A stretch of DNA of 64,000 nt from Fimbriimonas ginsengisoli Gsoil 348 (GCA_945881865.1 CAMCVK010000001.1:434001-498000), one strand, 5' to 3'; shown: positions 34,497 to 43,790, counted from the first letter of the stretch. The notes: a model not told the origin generated them from the letters alone. Made by a program: numbers and translations.

Positions 34497-35810
34497 CTAT
34501 CGCGATTTTTTAATTTTTTCCTGACCGCTAGATATCCGCTGGTTTTCCACAGGGCCATGCTGGATTTTCTTCCAGTATGTTAAGAAATCGAAGTTCGGGC
34601 TTGTGGAACCTCGGTGACATCCGGTACAGGAATCTTCCCCAGCTTTCTTGAACGGAAACCGCTTTGGCTCCCTCGCGTGCCGCTCGCCCGGACCGTGGCA
34701 GCTCTCACATCCGACGTCCGTGAGGGTCGGCGTTTTCTCCCGTGAGCGGAAGCCGCTCTCCGAATCCAGCCCAACCACGTGGCACGAAACGCAGTCCGGA
34801 TCGCGCTGATGCCCGTCGGCCTCGAGCGTCTTCAGCGCAGTTGCGTGCCGCGACCCCTTCCATATGGCGTGCTCCTGCGTATGGCAGGGCAGACAGGCTT
34901 CTGAGCCGACGTAGCGGTCGGTTACTGTGCGGGGCAAGGCGTCCAGCAGGCCAGCGTCGGCCACACGTCGGAGGTACGTCTGGTAGATGACGGCCACCTT
35001 TGGGTCGTCGTCATATTCCGGCCCGAGGCGGATCGCCCGGTACTCGGTTAGGGCTCCGTCCTGAAACTTAAACCGCAGAACATGCTTCCCTTGCTCACCC
35101 ACGGCGACGAGCAGGGTCTTGCCGACCGGAATCGGCGCGGCGAGCGGCTCTCCCGTCTGCCGAAAAACGACGAGCCGCAGGTCTGGGTTTTGCTCGGCCA
35201 GCGTCGTCGCGGCTTCCTTTCCGCCGTCAGTCAGCAGGATGGGCACGGCGCCCGACGGCAGCTGGGCAATGAACTCCTCGGCCGCCTCGGCGGACCCACG
35301 GGCCGATTCTCCTAACGCCCGAAACGCCGCCGGATTCACCAAAACCCCGCCAACCGTGAACGGCCCCTTCGTGATGGACGGCACCACGGGCAGCCGATCG
35401 GAAGGCGTCAGGCTTCCCGAAAGAAGCCGACCGTCGAGGCGCGTTATCAGCGATGAAAGGTTGGCGACCCCGAGCACGGCATCGGCCCCCGAGAGTAGGA
35501 CGGCATCGGCTTTGGCGGAGACAAGCGTCTCGGCGAGAGCATCCGCCTTCATCTCGTCCTGCGGGCCGGCGGCAACCGCAAGGCCACCACTGTCGAGAAT
35601 GAGCGCGTTACCGGTGGCAAGCTGACGGATTGCCGAAACTCGCCGACGGATGCCGCCGGACATCGGCTTGGTGCAACCGCAAGGAGAAAGATAGCCGTCG
35701 GTCTGGCCGCCGATGATTACGGTCCATTCGGGTGCGCTGGCCTTTTGCGACGAGAATCCGACGACGGCAGAGAGGACACCGAGCGCGGCAAAAAGCGTCG
35801 CCGCCTTCAT
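34497..35810 (-). CDS. Tetraheme cytochrome c with N-terminal phosphoesterase-like domain
   Basis: A 437-residue exported protein. The signal peptide (about 1-25) precedes a domain with PCGCTKPMSGGIRRR (about 43-57), as in metallophosphoesterase-like domains found fused to cytochrome c554-type modules, although its catalytic metal ligands are not obvious. The C-terminal part has four CxxCH haem motifs: CLPCH (about 303), CVSCH (about 335), CESCH (about 364) and CTGCH (about 393). It is probably an electron-transfer protein in the periplasm or at the surface. Start ATG 35810 overlaps the stop of the upstream DUF1573 gene (ATGA). Confidence 0.85.
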   Translation of the reverse strand: MKAATLFAALGVLSAVVGFSSQKASAPEWTVIIGGQTDGYLSPCGCTKPMSGGIRRRVSAIRQLATGNALILDSGGLAVAAGPQDEMKADALAETLVSAKADAVLLSGADAVLGVANLSSLITRLDGRLLSGSLTPSDRLPVVPSITKGPFTVGGVLVNPAAFRALGESARGSAEAAEEFIAQLPSGAVPILLTDGGKEAATTLAEQNPDLRLVVFRQTGEPLAAPIPVGKTLLVAVGEQGKHVLRFKFQDGALTEYRAIRLGPEYDDDPKVAVIYQTYLRRVADAGLLDALPRTVTDRYVGSEACLPCHTQEHAIWKGSRHATALKTLEADGHQRDPDCVSCHVVGLDSESGFRSREKTPTLTDVGCESCHGPGERHAREPKRFPFKKAGEDSCTGCHRGSTSPNFDFLTYWKKIQHGPVENQRISSGQEKIKKSR

Positions 35811-37420
35811 CCCGCCGCGCCCTGAAATGGGAGCAGAAGCTTGGGTTGCTTGGGATCGTCGGTGAGGATCGTGATCGTGCCGGTGATCGGCCCGAATGGT
35901 GCCTTGCCAAGATAGGTGACTTCGAGCTTGTATTCGTCGGCCGGTGTCTTGTCCGAGGTGGCGGCGAACTTGAGCGAGATTTCGGCGGAATCCGCCGTTG
36001 CCGACCGAATCTTGAAGGGCCTTCCGGGGCGGCTGACCAAAGTCGAAAACTTCTTGACGCCCGCAGGAAGCTGGCCCATGAACACCTCGTTCGGCAGGCA
36101 GATAATCCCGCGCTGGACGAAGAATGTGGTGCGCGTGACGGGTTGCGACCGGTCGTCCGTGGGAACACTCACGCCGACCATCCGGCGACCGGTGAGGTTC
36201 TTCGGATCTATGGTGATGAGATACCGGGTCCCAGTGCGCGCTCGCTTCCCTTCCCGCATCTCGGGGTCGTCGAGCTCGCCGCTCCACGGCAACATTCGGA
36301 ACGTCGTTTCGATGCCGTCGATGTGGGTCTTTTCGGTCTTTGCGTTCCCCGCGAGCGGTGTTTGAAGGATCACTTCGGCGGTGCCAGGCTTGTCATCGAG
36401 CACGAGCACGACGCCATTTGGCGCAAACCACCGGAACTTCGGCCGAATGAACACCTTCAGAGGAAAAGTCCTGGCCGGCTCTTCGGTGTCGTTCGTGAAG
36501 AGGATGAGCTTCTTGTTGAGTTCGCCAACAAAGTCGGTGGTGTCGATATAAGGACGGATGAAAATGGTTTCGCCAGGCTTCACCGTGCCGGGCGGAACGG
36601 CTCTCACACAGCCGCAGTCGCCTTGGGTGCGGTAGTTCATCACCCCGGTGCCGTTGTTTGTAATCTGGATCGAATACGGTGCCGTCTGGCCCTGAACGAC
36701 CTCGCCGGCATCCAAGTTGCCGGCCTCGGTGGCAAGCTTCGCGGTTCCAGCCGATACCTTCGACCTATCCTGAACTGCCTTCCGCAACGTCGCCACGATG
36801 GCTAGGTTCGACTTGATCGTATCGAGGTCGAGCGGGAAGATGCCGACGCGCGCACCCGAAGGCAAATCGGTGCGGCTGCCCGCCGCACCAAACAATGGAC
36901 TCTCGCCCAGGCCCAGGAAGCTCGCAACGGCGTGGATGATTTCGTTGCGAACCTCCACCGGTTTGGTCGGCTCGGCGGGAGCCCCGCGAGAGAGTCCGAT
37001 GACGACTTCCAGACGAGGAGACGTGCCTTCCGAAAAAATGCTCACGGCGCCGGCCGGCAGTCCGGTGGCTACGTTCAGGTTCAGTTTTGGCTCAAAGCTA
37101 ACTTTAATGGTGGCTTTCTTGGCCACCGTGATGCGGGGCATCGTGGGGAAACGTGCCCACTGGGCGATCGCCTCGTCCCGCGCCTGCTCAAAGACGGGCT
37201 TTGTGCCAGCAGGAATGTTTCGGTCGTCCCATTCCAGCCGAATCTCGGACCCCGGCAGGCGGTCGAGCAGGCGCCCGGCTTTCTCGAACTGACCGGCGGC
37301 AAGCGCCGTTTGTGCGGCCAGGCAGACCCGTTGAAACTCGGGATGGACTCCCGGCGGAAACGAGATGACCGGCGTTTCTTGCGCCACGGTCGCCACGAGA
37401 AAACAGAGGGCAAGGGTCAT
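35807..37420 (-). CDS. DUF1573-domain secreted protein
   Basis: A 537-residue exported protein. The signal (about 1-13, ATVAQ) precedes an N-terminal region with an EIIHAVASFLGLG segment that looks like a degenerate matrixin-type HExxH helix. The DUF1573 core (about 240-330) has ITNNGTGVMNY, GDCGCVRAV and VKPGETIFIRPYIDTTDFVGELNKK strands; the CGC pair is family-typical. Further beta-sandwich strands fill the C-terminus. It is translationally coupled to the tetraheme cytochrome gene. It may have a surface redox or scaffold role; the mechanism is unknown. Confidence 0.82.
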   Translation of the reverse strand: MTLALCFLVATVAQETPVISFPPGVHPEFQRVCLAAQTALAAGQFEKAGRLLDRLPGSEIRLEWDDRNIPAGTKPVFEQARDEAIAQWARFPTMPRITVAKKATIKVSFEPKLNLNVATGLPAGAVSIFSEGTSPRLEVVIGLSRGAPAEPTKPVEVRNEIIHAVASFLGLGESPLFGAAGSRTDLPSGARVGIFPLDLDTIKSNLAIVATLRKAVQDRSKVSAGTAKLATEAGNLDAGEVVQGQTAPYSIQITNNGTGVMNYRTQGDCGCVRAVPPGTVKPGETIFIRPYIDTTDFVGELNKKLILFTNDTEEPARTFPLKVFIRPKFRWFAPNGVVLVLDDKPGTAEVILQTPLAGNAKTEKTHIDGIETTFRMLPWSGELDDPEMREGKRARTGTRYLITIDPKNLTGRRMVGVSVPTDDRSQPVTRTTFFVQRGIICLPNEVFMGQLPAGVKKFSTLVSRPGRPFKIRSATADSAEISLKFAATSDKTPADEYKLEVTYLGKAPFGPITGTITILTDDPKQPKLLLPFQGAAG

Positions 37421-37423
37421 GTG

Positions 37424-38540
37424 TTACTCCACGTAGTCGTCTTCGGCCGGCTTCTTCTTCAGGAACGCTTCGATAAAACCGTCGATGTCGCCATCCATCA
37501 CTCCCGTGACGTTTGCCGTCTCGTGCCCGGTACGGTGATCTTTCACCATCGTATAGGGCTGCATGACGTAGCTGCGGATTTGCCGTCCCCATGCTGCCGG
37601 GCCGCCGTCATTCTTAAGTGCATTCACCTTGTCCAGGGTGTCCGCTTTCTCCAGCGCGATCAGCTTGCCTAGGAGGACGGACATGGCCGTTGCGCGGTTC
37701 TTGTGCTGGCTTCGTTCGTTCTGGCACGACACGACGATGCCGGTCGGAAGGTGCGTGATCCGAACCGCCGACTCCGTTTTGTTAACGTGCTGGCCGCCCG
37801 CGCCGCCCGCCCGAAGGGTTTCGACCTTTAGGTCATCCGGGTTGATCTGGACTTCGGACTCCTCGATTTCCGGCAAAACTTCGATCTTCGCGAACGAGGT
37901 GTGCCGCCGAGCGTTGGCATCGAATGGCGAGATGCGCACAAGCCGATGCACGCCGCTCTCCGCCTTCGCAAACCCGTAAGCATTCTCCCCAGAAATCTGC
38001 ATCTGAACCGACCGGTAACCGGTGACGTCGCCGGGCGTTTCAGCGATGACCTCGATCTTAAAGCCCTTGCGTTCGGCCCATCGAACGTACATTCGCTGCA
38101 AAATGGCCGCCCAGTCGCAGGCTTCGCTTCCGCCGGCGCCCGCGTTGACTTCCAACATGCAGTTGCGGCCGTCGTACTCGCCGGTGAGCAAGGTCCGAAG
38201 CTCGTAAGTATCCAGCCGACCCAGCAAGGAAAGAGCCATGCCATCGGCTTCCGATTCCGTATCGGGGTCTGGATCGGCACGAAGCATGTCGTATAGCTCG
38301 CTAATGTCCAGGTCCATTTTGGTGAGCTCGTTGAGCGGGTTCACCGTGTTCCGGAGGCGCGAGAGGGCTTGCAGGACCTTGTTGGCCTGGTCTGGGTTGT
38401 CCCAAAAAGTGGGTTCCGAAGAGCGAGTCTCTAGCTCTTCAATTTCGCGCAAAAGTCGAGGGTAGTCAAAGATGCCCCCTAATAGCGTCTAGACGCGATC
38501 GCGCCCCAGACAGCGCTTCCTGCTGCTCGAAAGTCAACAT
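37424..38540 (-). CDS. prfB: Peptide chain release factor 2, with programmed +1 frameshift
   Basis: RF2 terminates translation at UGA and UAA. The gene is in two frames: 24 codons from ATG 38540 to a TGA at 38468-38466, then a +1 shift to GAC at 38467 and 347 further codons (371 residues in all). The shift site is AGGGGG-CAT-CTT-TGA-C, almost identical to that of E. coli. The zero-frame peptide [10 protein letters not shown]...RGHL and the [12 protein letters not shown] that follows align with the E. coli junction. The RF2 specificity tripeptide SPF, GGQ in [16 protein letters not shown] and other family motifs are present. Confidence 0.97.
38465..38480 (-). promoter_or_regulatory. prfB +1 ribosomal frameshift site
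   Basis: On the minus strand: AGGGGG internal Shine-Dalgarno (38480-38475), CAT spacer, the slippery CTT (38471-38469), then in-frame TGA followed by C. Low RF2 slows UGA recognition and lets the ribosome slip, giving autoregulation. Confidence 0.97.
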
Positions 38541-38566
38541 ACCAAGGTCAATATACCGGGGTTTGG

Positions 38567-39025
38567 CTAACTGATCTCTCCCTTAGGCAGTGCGATGACC
38601 GCGAGGAAGACGCAAAGCAGGATCCAAACGATCGGAAGCAGCCAAATAAACGAGTCAGGATATTCCGGCGTTGGGCTGCTCTTCGCCAGCGCGGAGAGGA
38701 AGCTCTGCTGTATCCGCAGATACAAGAAGATCCCCGTGGTCATCGCGCCCGCGACGAATCCGCACGCCCCGGCCAGCCCGAAGCGACGCGTTGAAATGAG
38801 CCCGACGATGATTGCCGGCCCGCCGCCGGCGGCGAAGCACGCGGCCAACCAGAAAGTTTGCTCAATCTTTTGAAAGGCGAGGAACGGCCAGATCGTGAGC
38901 AGGTATCCGACAACGCTCGCGATGAGGAAGCCGCTGCAGCCGAAAAGCATCTGCTTATCCATGTCCTGAGCGGTTTGCTCGGGAACATCCAGTTTTTCGT
39001 CGGTTTGCAGCGGCTCAAAGGCCAT
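38567..39025 (-). CDS. Four-helix membrane protein, hypothetical
   Basis: A 152-residue protein with four predicted transmembrane helices at about 28-52, 58-75, 80-102 and 128-147, and a short cytoplasmic N-terminus. I recognise no family. A perfect TATAAT lies 6 nt upstream of the ATG, so it probably has a leaderless transcript of its own. prfB follows 26 nt downstream on the same strand. Confidence 0.75.
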   Translation of the reverse strand: MAFEPLQTDEKLDVPEQTAQDMDKQMLFGCSGFLIASVVGYLLTIWPFLAFQKIEQTFWLAACFAAGGGPAIIVGLISTRRFGLAGACGFVAGAMTTGIFLYLRIQQSFLSALAKSSPTPEYPDSFIWLLPIVWILLCVFLAVIALPKGEIS

Positions 39026-39031
39026 GCGGCC

Positions 39032-39037
39032 ATTATA
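39032..39037 (-). promoter_or_regulatory. Consensus -10 (TATAAT), leaderless geometry
   Basis: TATAAT on the minus strand ends 6 nt before the ATG at 39025. It is the best match to the consensus among the leaderless-type promoters in the window. Confidence 0.6.
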
Positions 39038-39051
39038 TGCGCTGGCTCAAT

Positions 39052-40269
39052 TTACGGCGCGACTCGCAGCCACTCGTCCCAACTCGTATCCACGCCGAAC
39101 TTGAGCTTGGGATAGTCCGCAAGCTTCGTCGAAGCGTTGAACGTCGTCGCATTCGTAAAGTCGATGCTGAGACCGTAGCTGTTCGCCGAGTTTGCGTTCC
39201 TTCGGTTGTAAATGACCGCGTTCGCCAGCGACGCGCGCACCGCGGCCGACGCTGCCTTGAGATCCGCGGAGGCAGTCGGCTCGGCTTCCAGCTTTTGGCA
39301 AAGGTCGCGAAGGTCTCGATAGTAACGCAGGCCGTTGTCCGAATAGCTTTGCGTCTTCGTCCGGGCGCTCGGAACCGCCGTGGACAACGTAGCCTTTTCG
39401 GCGATGAGCTGGTTCGCGAAGACGGTCATGGCGTTCGCAAGTGCCGGAAGCTTTGAGGAATCGATCGAGCTCTGCGTGATTTTCCGCGAGTTGTACTCCG
39501 GAACTTCCATCATGCCGTCGGCAAATGCTCTGCTAAGTTCCGCAGTGCTGGCCGTCGGGTTGTCGCGGAATCGGCCGAAGACCTTATCGTAGGGCAAACC
39601 TTCTCCCGGAGGGCTTTCCTCGCTACCAACGATGAAGCTCGCCTGATCCTTGACCTCATAGGCGACCTCTAGCATCTGCATCAGGCTCGAATCCCACGAG
39701 AGAATGTCGAACTTGCCGGGCCCGAGGGCCGCTTCTAGCTCCCAGGTTTCGATGCTGTTTCCGGTCGCGTCGTCATAACTGACGCCGCGGGTGATTGGAT
39801 CGTCCTTTTTTGGGCCGCGGAGCCAGCCGTTTCCGTGATTCCAAACAATGAGGCAGGTCCGCTCGGACGGGTAATTGGCGCGGCCCCAATCGATGAAATC
39901 GCGCAGCGTGCCTGGCTTGCCCATGTCGACTGCCGTGCCCATGTCTTGCACCATTTGGCTGGCAAGCGCACTGGTGTTGTCTCGCTTAATGAGGTAGCGG
40001 CGGGTGCCGACGAACTCGGGCGAACTGTCCCACGAGCCCTTCGCCTGCTTCCACTGCACCACGAACTGGACATCCGGACCGGCCACGCGCTCCATCTGGT
40101 TGATATTCAGCAGGTCGTAGGCGGAAAGGTCGTTGGCCGCATTCATGAAGACCAACACCGTCCACTTCGGCGTTCCACCGGGCGTCGATCCTCCGCCGCC
40201 ACCGCCGCCGCAAGCGAGCAGGCTGAGGGCGATTGCCGACGCCCAGACGGGAAAGATCCAACGCTTCAT
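39052..40269 (-). CDS. Clostripain-family (C11) lipoprotein with substituted catalytic Cys
   Basis: A 405-residue predicted lipoprotein: lipobox SLLAC (Cys20) followed by a Gly7 linker. The C11 peptidase fold is visible in VLVFMNAANDLSAYDLLNINQME, the catalytic His in IVWNHGNGW (His145) and FDILSWDSSLMQMLEVAYEV. In active clostripain-like enzymes the last motif is D-A-C-L-M; here the Cys position is Ser195, so Cys-protease activity should be lost. SEESPPGEGLPY matches the family's next block. The start is chosen at MKRW because it gives the lipoprotein signal. It is divergent from the phosphohexomutase gene. Confidence 0.87.
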   Translation of the reverse strand: MKRWIFPVWASAIALSLLACGGGGGGGSTPGGTPKWTVLVFMNAANDLSAYDLLNINQMERVAGPDVQFVVQWKQAKGSWDSSPEFVGTRRYLIKRDNTSALASQMVQDMGTAVDMGKPGTLRDFIDWGRANYPSERTCLIVWNHGNGWLRGPKKDDPITRGVSYDDATGNSIETWELEAALGPGKFDILSWDSSLMQMLEVAYEVKDQASFIVGSEESPPGEGLPYDKVFGRFRDNPTASTAELSRAFADGMMEVPEYNSRKITQSSIDSSKLPALANAMTVFANQLIAEKATLSTAVPSARTKTQSYSDNGLRYYRDLRDLCQKLEAEPTASADLKAASAAVRASLANAVIYNRRNANSANSYGLSIDFTNATTFNASTKLADYPKLKFGVDTSWDEWLRVAP

Positions 40270-40333
40270 GGGGCCTAGCATAACCGCAAATATAGGGCCG
40301 AAAACCAGGGCGTTATGGTAGAACCGGACTGAC

Positions 40334-41680
40334 ATGGGCAAATATTTCCCGGCATTCAAGGCATACGACGTGCGCGGCGTCGTGCCAACCGAACTCAACG
40401 AAGAGCTCGCCTATCTGATTGGCCGGGCCTACGCCGACGAAGTGAATCCGAAGACGGTTTGCATCGGCTATGACATTCGCCTCACCGGCTTTGCGCTATA
40501 CGATGCGTTCGCTCGCGGCCTAAACGATGCCGGTGTTGACGTCATTCACCTCGGGATGGTCGGAACCGAGATGGTCTATTTTGCGACCGCGTTCTACGGC
40601 TACGACGGCGGCGTGATGATTACCGCCAGCCACAACCCGCCCGAATACAACGGCCTCAAAATGGTTCGGGGCGAGAGCCGACCGATTTCGGGCGACACCG
40701 GCCTGAACGACATCGAGCGGCGCGCATTCGAGGCAAAGTGGGAGCGCGAAGGAGCCGGAAGCCGGGTGGACCACGACGTCTACGCCGACTTCGTTCAGCA
40801 CTTGCTGAAGATCGTTGACCCGTCCGAATTGAAGCCGTTAAAGGTGCTGGCCGACGTTGGCAACGGTGCCGCCGGAGTGGCCCTGAACCAATTGCTTCCG
40901 CATCTGCCGTTGCAGGTAACGCCACGAAATTTTGAGCCGGACGGCAACTTTCCGAACGGCGTTCCGAACCCGATTCTCGCCGAATCGCGCGCCGGGGCCG
41001 AGGCCCTCATGCATGCCGAGTCGTTCGACTTTGGCGTTGCCTGGGACGGCGACTACGACCGGTGCTTCTTCTTGGACGAGCACGGCGACTTCATCGAGGG
41101 CTACTACATCGTCGGGTTGCTCGCCCAGTCGATCTTGATCGCCGGCACGAAGGACACAATCGTCTACGACCCGCGCCTGATGTGGAACACGCTGGACATC
41201 GTCGAGAAGCTCGGCGGTCGCGCCGTCATCTGCAAGTCCGGCCACGCCTTCATCAAGGAAAAGATGCGGGCTGAAGATGCCACTTACGGCGGCGAGATGA
41301 GCGCGCACCACTACTTCAAGGCCCACTGGTATTGCGACAGCGGCATGATTCCGTTCTTGCTCGTGGCGAAGTTGATCTCGCACACCGGTCGATCTTTGGG
41401 CGATTTGGTAAGCGAGATGATCGCGAACTATCCGTGTAGCGGCGAAGTAAACCGAAAGGTCAGCGACGTACCGGGAACCCTTGCGCGGATCGAAGCCATC
41501 TACGGGCCGCAAGGAACGGTGGATAAAGTGGACGGGCTTTCGGTTTCTTTGGGCGACTGGCGGTTTAACCTTCGAGGTAGCAATACGGAGCCGGTAATTC
41601 GCCTAAACGTCGAGTCTCGCGGCGATCATGCCCTGATGGAAGCCAAGACAGCTGAGCTTATCGCGTTAATTGAAGCGTAG
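40334..41680 (+). CDS. Phosphomannomutase/phosphoglucomutase
   Basis: A 448-residue alpha-D-phosphohexomutase that interconverts hexose 1- and 6-phosphates for glycan precursors. The active-site phosphoserine is Ser99 in ITASHNPPEYNG; the Mg loop is DGDYDRC, the sugar-binding loop GGEMSAHHYF, and the phosphate loop RGSNTEPVIRL. The length and the EMSAHHYF loop fit PMM/PGM (ManB/AlgC type). It is monocistronic and divergent from the clostripain-like lipoprotein. Confidence 0.94.
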   Translation: MGKYFPAFKAYDVRGVVPTELNEELAYLIGRAYADEVNPKTVCIGYDIRLTGFALYDAFARGLNDAGVDVIHLGMVGTEMVYFATAFYGYDGGVMITASHNPPEYNGLKMVRGESRPISGDTGLNDIERRAFEAKWEREGAGSRVDHDVYADFVQHLLKIVDPSELKPLKVLADVGNGAAGVALNQLLPHLPLQVTPRNFEPDGNFPNGVPNPILAESRAGAEALMHAESFDFGVAWDGDYDRCFFLDEHGDFIEGYYIVGLLAQSILIAGTKDTIVYDPRLMWNTLDIVEKLGGRAVICKSGHAFIKEKMRAEDATYGGEMSAHHYFKAHWYCDSGMIPFLLVAKLISHTGRSLGDLVSEMIANYPCSGEVNRKVSDVPGTLARIEAIYGPQGTVDKVDGLSVSLGDWRFNLRGSNTEPVIRLNVESRGDHALMEAKTAELIALIEA

Positions 41681-41767
41681 ACCTCGAAGATTCGGGTTAA
41701 GCCGTATCCGAATAGGGGGTGAGCAAGATACACTCTTGCGTCATTCGCTTGTTTAAGAGTCGACATT

Positions 41768-42928
41768 TTGAAGACCGTGACCAGTCATTACGAGGTGCTA
41801 GGCGTTGGACCCAGTGCCGAAATCGATACCGTTCGCAAGGCATACCGACGCCTTGCCCAGAAGCATCACCCGGACGTAAGTAAAGATCCGCGCGCCCATG
41901 AGAACATGGCGCGGATCAACGAAGCGTTTGAGACCCTGATGGACCCGGACCGGAGGTCCGAGTACGATGCCATGCTCGCCGGCGAGCAGCGGACGCCCGA
42001 CCCGGCGGCCGCTGCTCCGCGCCGTCCGGTCGTGGTGAAGCTACTGCAACGCCTGAGCGGCCACAAAACCCCGATTTACGCTTCGACCTTTGCGCCGGAC
42101 AGCGGCCAGCTGATCACCGGCGGGTTCGACAACGAGCTCATCTGGTGGGATGACAAGGGCCAGCCGGTTCGAAAAACGAAGATGGACCAGGGCGTGGTTG
42201 CCACCTTGCGTGCATTTTCCCTCGACCGCGTCATGGCGGCAGGATCGGCCGAGAACCAGGTGAACTTTTCTCGCCTGGACGAAGAGAAGGTCGATTACTG
42301 GAAGACCGCCAGCGAAGAATGGGTTGGTAGCGTCGCGATTTCGCCCGACGGCCAGAAGGTTGCCACCGGCAGCATCTACAACACGCTTTCTGTCATCGAC
42401 ACCGAGACCAACGAGTGCCTCTATCGCAGCGCGGCCCATGACGGCAGCTTGATGTCCGTGGCCTGGAGCTGGGACGGCAAGATGCTTGCCAGCGGAGGCT
42501 CGGATGCCAAGGTTTATCTTTACGACGGCGAGACCGGCGAAACCCGGGGTCAGCTACGGCAGCTTCGCAGCGCGGTAACCGCTATTGCCTTCAGCCCGAA
42601 TACGCGCTACCTCGCGGCGGCTTGCGTTGACCTAAGTATCCGCGTTTTCGACCTTACTAACGGCGAGCTCGTCAAGATGATGTTTGGCCACACGAAGGTC
42701 ATTGAGGCCCTCGCGTTCCACCCGAACAGTTGGCTTTTCGCTTCGGCGTCACGTGACGGCTCGGTTGGGCTTTGGAACGCGGCAAAGGGAATCGGAAACG
42801 TTCGCATCGATGCCTCGGCTCGTCCGATCTCGACCGTGAGCTTCAGCTTCGACGGCTCGAAGCTGGCGGCCGGCGGACAGGACAAGCTGGTTCGGATTTG
42901 GCAGGTTATGGCGAAGGAAGCGGCTTAA
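41768..42928 (+). CDS. J-domain (DnaJ) fused to WD40 propeller
   Basis: A 386-residue cytoplasmic protein starting at TTG 41768. The J domain (about 6-68) has the YEVLGVGPSAEIDTVRKAYRRLA helix and an intact HPD (34-36), so it should stimulate DnaK. A short Pro/Ala linker (about 74-88) leads to seven WD40-like blades (about 95-382), with SPDGQKVATGS, SWDGKMLASGGSDAKVYLYD and SFDGSKLAAGGQDKLVRIW. The propeller probably selects clients. I know of no characterised bacterial homologue with this fusion. The 3' end overlaps the convergent hydrolase gene. Confidence 0.88.
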   Translation: MKTVTSHYEVLGVGPSAEIDTVRKAYRRLAQKHHPDVSKDPRAHENMARINEAFETLMDPDRRSEYDAMLAGEQRTPDPAAAAPRRPVVVKLLQRLSGHKTPIYASTFAPDSGQLITGGFDNELIWWDDKGQPVRKTKMDQGVVATLRAFSLDRVMAAGSAENQVNFSRLDEEKVDYWKTASEEWVGSVAISPDGQKVATGSIYNTLSVIDTETNECLYRSAAHDGSLMSVAWSWDGKMLASGGSDAKVYLYDGETGETRGQLRQLRSAVTAIAFSPNTRYLAAACVDLSIRVFDLTNGELVKMMFGHTKVIEALAFHPNSWLFASASRDGSVGLWNAAKGIGNVRIDASARPISTVSFSFDGSKLAAGGQDKLVRIWQVMAKEAA

Positions 42929-43682
42929 CGGCCTTCAGAAACTGCCGAATCAGCTTCAGGGTTTCCTTCTGCTGCGCTTCCTCCGTGACCATCGGGCGGA
43001 AGTCGCGGACCTGGCCGGTGTAGGAGCCAAATTGCGCATGGTTCCCACCGTTGACCACCATGAGCTGCGCCGACGGCGGCAGGTTCTTCCGCGCCTGCTG
43101 CATCCTCTCTGGGCGCGAAAGCGGGTCGCGGCTTCCGGCGATCATCAGCACCGGAAGGTTCGCTTTTTCCAGATGCGTGGTCGTGGCCGGATATCCTGCC
43201 AGGAAGATGAGTGCGGCAAGCTTGCCCGGATTCTTCTCGGCATACATCGCGGCGGCCGTGCCGCCCATTGAATGACCGATGAGCAGCCATTCCGTGATCT
43301 CCGGGTGCGCGCGGATCGCTTTGTCCATCACATCTGGCTCCAAGACCGGCATGTTCGACTTTGGCTGCATCAGCGCCACGAGGTTGCCGTCTGCGGCCAG
43401 TTCACGCGCCAGCGGTGCGTAGGCCCGGGGATCGATCCTCGCGCCGCCGTAGAAGGCAATTCCGCCCATCGGCCTCTTACCCGTCGGCCGGAAGGTCCAG
43501 CCGAACGCCTCCCTTTGCACCGTGTACTTCGCGGTGGGCTCCATGGCCCCGAGGGCGCGCTCGTTCGGCGGGTTGGCCACATTCATCCAGGCATAAAAGA
43601 CAAAGCCCGTAAACGCAAGCGCACCCAGCCCGACGACGACAGCGCCACGATTTAGCCGTTTTCTTTGTGGGTCGGTCAGCAT
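42906..43682 (-). CDS. Membrane-anchored alpha/beta hydrolase
   Basis: A 258-residue protein with one N-terminal transmembrane helix (about 13-33) and an alpha/beta-hydrolase domain of the small dienelactone-hydrolase-like type. The nucleophile elbow is GHSMGG (Ser138), the acid lies in LMIAGSRDPLS and the His in NGGNHAQFG. The substrate is unknown. The 3' end overlaps the J-domain/WD40 gene by 23 bp; the 5' end lies next to the tRNA promoter. Confidence 0.86.
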   Translation of the reverse strand: MLTDPQRKRLNRGAVVVGLGALAFTGFVFYAWMNVANPPNERALGAMEPTAKYTVQREAFGWTFRPTGKRPMGGIAFYGGARIDPRAYAPLARELAADGNLVALMQPKSNMPVLEPDVMDKAIRAHPEITEWLLIGHSMGGTAAAMYAEKNPGKLAALIFLAGYPATTTHLEKANLPVLMIAGSRDPLSRPERMQQARKNLPPSAQLMVVNGGNHAQFGSYTGQVRDFRPMVTEEAQQKETLKLIRQFLKAVKPLPSP

Positions 43683-43702
43683 GCGTGAGTTCCGGAACGA
43701 GA

Positions 43703-43708
43703 TATAAT
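43703..43708 (+). promoter_or_regulatory. tRNA promoter -10 (TATAAT)
   Basis: A perfect TATAAT 8 bp upstream of the 5' end of the first tRNA-Gly. No good -35 is seen at 16-18 bp. Confidence 0.6.
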
Positions 43709-43716
43709 GATGGTAC

Positions 43717-43790
43717 GCGGGTGTAGCTTAGTGGTAAAGTTCCAGCCTTCCAAGCTGGCCATGCGGGTTCGATTCCCGCCACCCGCTCCA
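43717..43790 (+). tRNA. tRNA-Gly (anticodon TCC)
   Basis: The 7-bp acceptor stem GCGGGTG/CACCCGC, anticodon stem CCAGC/GCTGG with loop CTTCCAA, and T-arm GCGGG-TTCGATT-CCCGC are all regular. Discriminator T and CCA are encoded at 43787-43790. Confidence 0.97.
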
